A stretch of DNA of 8,671 nucleotides. Source: Chitinophagaceae bacterium. Its GTDB lineage: Bacteria; Bacteroidota; Bacteroidia; Chitinophagales; Chitinophagaceae. Positions 6,365 through 8,671 of this stretch are shown here, one piece after another (position 1 is the stretch's first letter; each line of letters opens with the position of its first letter). The notes below the pieces were generated by a model. That model did not search any database, was not told the origin of the DNA, and saw only the letters and a program-made list of their open reading frames with translations. The stretch is from NCBI GenBank assembly GCA_947468255.1, contig CANIMM010000122.1, forward strand, positions 1 through 8,671. Direction: 5' to 3'. A program made the position numbers and the translations under genes.

Positions 6365-7517
6365 AAAAAGCATTATCCGCCGACTAACAAAAAATATTTT
6401 AATCAGTACAAATTTGCTACTAGCTGCTTTGTTTTTAATAGGCTGCTACAGCGAGTTATTCTTTTCTGCCTCCGCTTGGCCGGTAGGCCTGCTTACCCTT
6501 TCTTTGTTCTATTTATTGTTGTTGCTTTTCTTTTTTTTTATTTTTTGGTTGCTCGTAAAACCTGCCTGGATATTTATTTTTTTAATAACCGGGGCGCTTT
6601 CCTACAAACATGTCGGCAATATCATCCCTTTCAGATTTGCATCCTCCTTTCAACAAAAAAAACAACCAACTGAAATTCGTGTAATGAGCTGGAATGTAGC
6701 ACAGTTTGACATTATGAAGTTTAAGGAAAGTCCTGCCACCTTCAAGAAAATGATTCGGCTCGTAAATGATTACCAACCAGATATTGCTTGTTTTCAGGAG
6801 ATGGTAAGCGGCGATACCCTGGCCGATTTGAACAATGCCTATTATCGTAAATATAGTTTTTTTTCTGTTTTTGACTTTTTACATCAACTCAGTTTTCCCT
6901 ATTACTTTTATAGTTACCACTACAAGGATAATTTTTTAAGTCAGCAGCATTTCGGTAAAATTATTTTTTCCAAATATCCAATTATCAACAAACAAACCAT
7001 CCGTAATTTTCCTTACGACTACAATTCAAATTTTCAATATGCGGATATTGTAAAAGGCATTGATACCATTCGAGTGTTTAACTGTCACCTGCAGTCGCTG
7101 CGTTTTAGCAGCACTAATTTAAACTATATACAAAATCCTTCCATCAAAACGGATACCGACATTGAGCGATCAAAAAACTTGATCACTAAATTCAAAAATG
7201 CCTTTCAAAAAAGAATGTCACAGGCCGATAAGGTGAAGATAGAAATTGACAAAAGTCCTTATCCGGTTATTGTTTGTGGCGATTTTAATGATGTACCCAA
7301 CTCCTACCCTTATGAAAAAATAGGGAACGGACTACAAGATGCCTTTGTAATGAAAGGATCAGGAATCGGAAGAACCTTTAGTGGCATTTCCCCTACATTG
7401 AGAATAGATAATATTTTTGTTGATAAGCGATATTCCGTTCATCAATTTACCAGAATAGAAAAAAAGCTAAGCGATCACTTTCCCATTATTGCGGATATCA
7501 GCCTTCGTCCGGAATAA
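6360..7517 (+). CDS. membrane-anchored endonuclease/exonuclease/phosphatase (EEP) family protein
   Basis: The 385-residue product has three hydrophobic segments (about 14-36, 41-66, 69-87) followed by a metal-dependent EEP (DNase I-like) domain from about 105 to the end. The catalytic set is complete: Asn112 in SWNV, Glu147 in CFQE, His243 in NCHLQS, Asp308 and Asn310 in GDFNDVP, Asp350 in RIDNIFVD, and Asp372-His373 in LSDHFP. The family cleaves phosphodiester or phosphate-ester bonds in nucleic acids, inositol phosphates or sphingomyelin; sequence alone does not tell which. With the topology suggested by three segments and a basic N-terminus (KSIIRRLTKN), the enzyme domain would probably face the periplasm, which makes genomic-DNA repair unlikely. 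An Arg/Lys-rich insertion of about 45 residues (250-295) lies before the GDFND motif. The start ATG sits in an inverted repeat. The neighbours are two rhomboids upstream and cysS downstream. Confidence 0.9.
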   Translation: MPKSIIRRLTKNILISTNLLLAALFLIGCYSELFFSASAWPVGLLTLSLFYLLLLLFFFFIFWLLVKPAWIFIFLITGALSYKHVGNIIPFRFASSFQQKKQPTEIRVMSWNVAQFDIMKFKESPATFKKMIRLVNDYQPDIACFQEMVSGDTLADLNNAYYRKYSFFSVFDFLHQLSFPYYFYSYHYKDNFLSQQHFGKIIFSKYPIINKQTIRNFPYDYNSNFQYADIVKGIDTIRVFNCHLQSLRFSSTNLNYIQNPSIKTDTDIERSKNLITKFKNAFQKRMSQADKVKIEIDKSPYPVIVCGDFNDVPNSYPYEKIGNGLQDAFVMKGSGIGRTFSGISPTLRIDNIFVDKRYSVHQFTRIEKKLSDHFPIIADISLRPE

Positions 7518-7535
7518 TTGAATACAGTATATTTG
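7504..7535 (+). promoter_or_regulatory. candidate promoter for cysS
   Basis: TATATTTG (7528-7535) matches TAnnTTTG exactly. TTCG (7504-7507) lies 20 bp before it and differs by one base from the TTTG -33 element. The -33 part lies in the last codons of the EEP gene. Transcription from here would leave a leader of about 115 nt, in which I see no T-box or other known leader element. Confidence 0.4.
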
Positions 7536-7657
7536 CATTGAATATTGGTTGATTGGTAAATAGCCAAATGACTCCATTTACTACAGTCTAAGAGCTTGTC
7601 TAAATGAAGCGATCATTTAAAAGCCTACAACCTGGGTACATACAATAAACATTTATT

Positions 7658-8671
7658 ATGTCGTTGAAAATATATAATTCTTACAGCCGTCAAAAAGAAA
7701 CATTTACCTCCATCACACCCGGACATGTGGGAATGTATGTGTGTGGGCCTACGGTAAGCGGCGAAAGCCATCTCGGCCATGCACGACCCTATGTAACTTT
7801 TGATTTTATTTTCCGCTATCTAAGTTTTAAAGGATACAAAGTGCGCTATGTGCGCAACATTACCGATGCTGGTCATTTTGAAGAGGAAGGAAAACTTGCG
7901 GAAGATAAAGTAACTGCTAAGGCGCTGCTAGAAAAGCTCGAACCAATGGAGTTGGTACAGAAGTATACCAATTTATTCCATTGGGCGATGTTGGAACTCA
8001 ATTGTTTGGAACCGAGCATAGAACCAACCGCAACCGGCCATATTGTGGAGCAACTGAATATGATAGAAAAAATAATCGCTGCGGGATATGCCTATGAAGT
8101 AAATGGGTCGGTATATTTTGATGTAAAAAAATATGCTGCTTCCCATGATTATGGTAAGTTAAGTGGAAGGATTATTGATGACCTGCTGGAAACTACCAGA
8201 GAGCTGGATGGGCAGGAGGAAAAAAGAGATAAAGCAGATTTTGCATTATGGAAATCCGCTGCACCAGAACATATCATGCGATGGAAAAGCCCCTGGGGCG
8301 AAGGTTATCCTGGTTGGCACATTGAATGCTCCGCCATGGCCACCAAATACCTAGGTGCCGAGTTTGATATTCATGGAGGCGGTATGGACCTACAGTTTCC
8401 CCACCACGAAAGTGAAATTGCGCAAAGCACCATCTGCAATCATCACAACCCGGCAAAATATTGGGTACATAATAATATGATAACGGTCAATGGCCGCAAG
8501 ATGGGTAAAAGCTACAATAACCAGATTAAATTAACAGAAATGTTTGCTGGTACCCACCCGCTACTTACGCAGGCTTTTGATCCAATGACAATACGGTTTT
8601 TCATTCTGCAAAGCCATTACAGAAGTCCAATAGACTTTAGTAGCGAGGCATTGCAAGCAAGTGAAAAAGCC
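7658..8671 (+). CDS. cysS: cysteinyl-tRNA synthetase (partial, 3' end beyond the window)
   Basis: Class I aminoacyl-tRNA synthetase that charges tRNA-Cys in the cytosol. The frame is open from ATG 7658 to the last base (338 codons); family members are typically about 450-500 residues, so the C-terminal part, including most of the anticodon-binding helical region, is missing. The HIGH-type signature is HLGH (38-41) in SGESHLGHARPY. The second signature is KMGKS (281-285) with Gly instead of the usual Ser, a form I associate with Bacteroidota. The zinc ligands that select cysteine are present: C29 in YVCGPT, C224 in WHIECS, H249 and E253 in FPHHESE. The start is fixed by an in-frame TAA 12 bp upstream. 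There is no Shine-Dalgarno sequence. It follows the EEP gene by 140 bp and probably has its own promoter. Confidence 0.96.
   Translation, partial: MSLKIYNSYSRQKETFTSITPGHVGMYVCGPTVSGESHLGHARPYVTFDFIFRYLSFKGYKVRYVRNITDAGHFEEEGKLAEDKVTAKALLEKLEPMELVQKYTNLFHWAMLELNCLEPSIEPTATGHIVEQLNMIEKIIAAGYAYEVNGSVYFDVKKYAASHDYGKLSGRIIDDLLETTRELDGQEEKRDKADFALWKSAAPEHIMRWKSPWGEGYPGWHIECSAMATKYLGAEFDIHGGGMDLQFPHHESEIAQSTICNHHNPAKYWVHNNMITVNGRKMGKSYNNQIKLTEMFAGTHPLLTQAFDPMTIRFFILQSHYRSPIDFSSEALQASEKA

Noticed and set aside
7536..7657. Possible T-box leader upstream of cysS
   Set aside because: No specifier stem, antiterminator or terminator can be recognised, and T-boxes are essentially a Firmicutes/Actinobacteria feature.
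8163..8456. Two 60-63-codon open frames within the cysS region
   Set aside because: They are out-of-frame or antisense to the continuous cysS frame that runs from 7658 to the window end.

Overview
The window looks like a chromosomal housekeeping segment from a member of the Bacteroidota, most likely the Chitinophagaceae or a close relative. The signs are AT-rich DNA, starts without Shine-Dalgarno sequences, several matches to the Bacteroidota -7 promoter box (TAnnTTTG), a DUF4369-plus-thioredoxin secreted protein of the kind common in that phylum, a CysRS with KMGKS in place of KMSKS, and a tandem rhomboid pair. The phylum is well supported; the family is an inference from how the proteins read.

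Layout. Bases 1-60 are a degenerate 7-bp tandem repeat cut by the window edge. Bases 132-1085 (+) encode methylenetetrahydrofolate reductase (metF). A symmetric terminator at 1109-1145 separates it from a convergent gene at 1183-2628 (-) for a secreted TlpA/ResA-like thiol-disulfide oxidoreductase. A 183-bp divergent intergenic region holds a 10-bp palindrome and a -7 box only 4 bp from the GTG start of the RlmD-type 23S rRNA m5U methyltransferase gene (2812-4323, +). Four more plus-strand genes follow: rhomboid 1 (4488-5186, catalytic residues intact), rhomboid 2 (5243-6175, the serine position reads Asn), a membrane-anchored endonuclease/exonuclease/phosphatase (EEP) protein (6360-7517) and cysteinyl-tRNA synthetase (cysS, 7658 to the window end, C-terminal part missing).

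How the genes relate. metF (one-carbon and methionine metabolism), rlmD (rRNA modification) and cysS (tRNA charging) are independent housekeeping functions. The two rhomboids and the EEP protein form a membrane cluster. The rhomboids are probably co-transcribed (56-bp gap) and may work as an active protease plus a catalytically dead partner; that partnership is inference.

I found no mobile element, CRISPR array, tRNA, rRNA or defence system, and no clearly new multi-gene system. The observations most worth checking are the Asn at the serine position of rhomboid 2, the perfect inverted repeat that encloses the -7-like box and spans the start codon of the EEP gene, the apparently leaderless GTG start of rlmD, and a linker-like insertion in RlmD.
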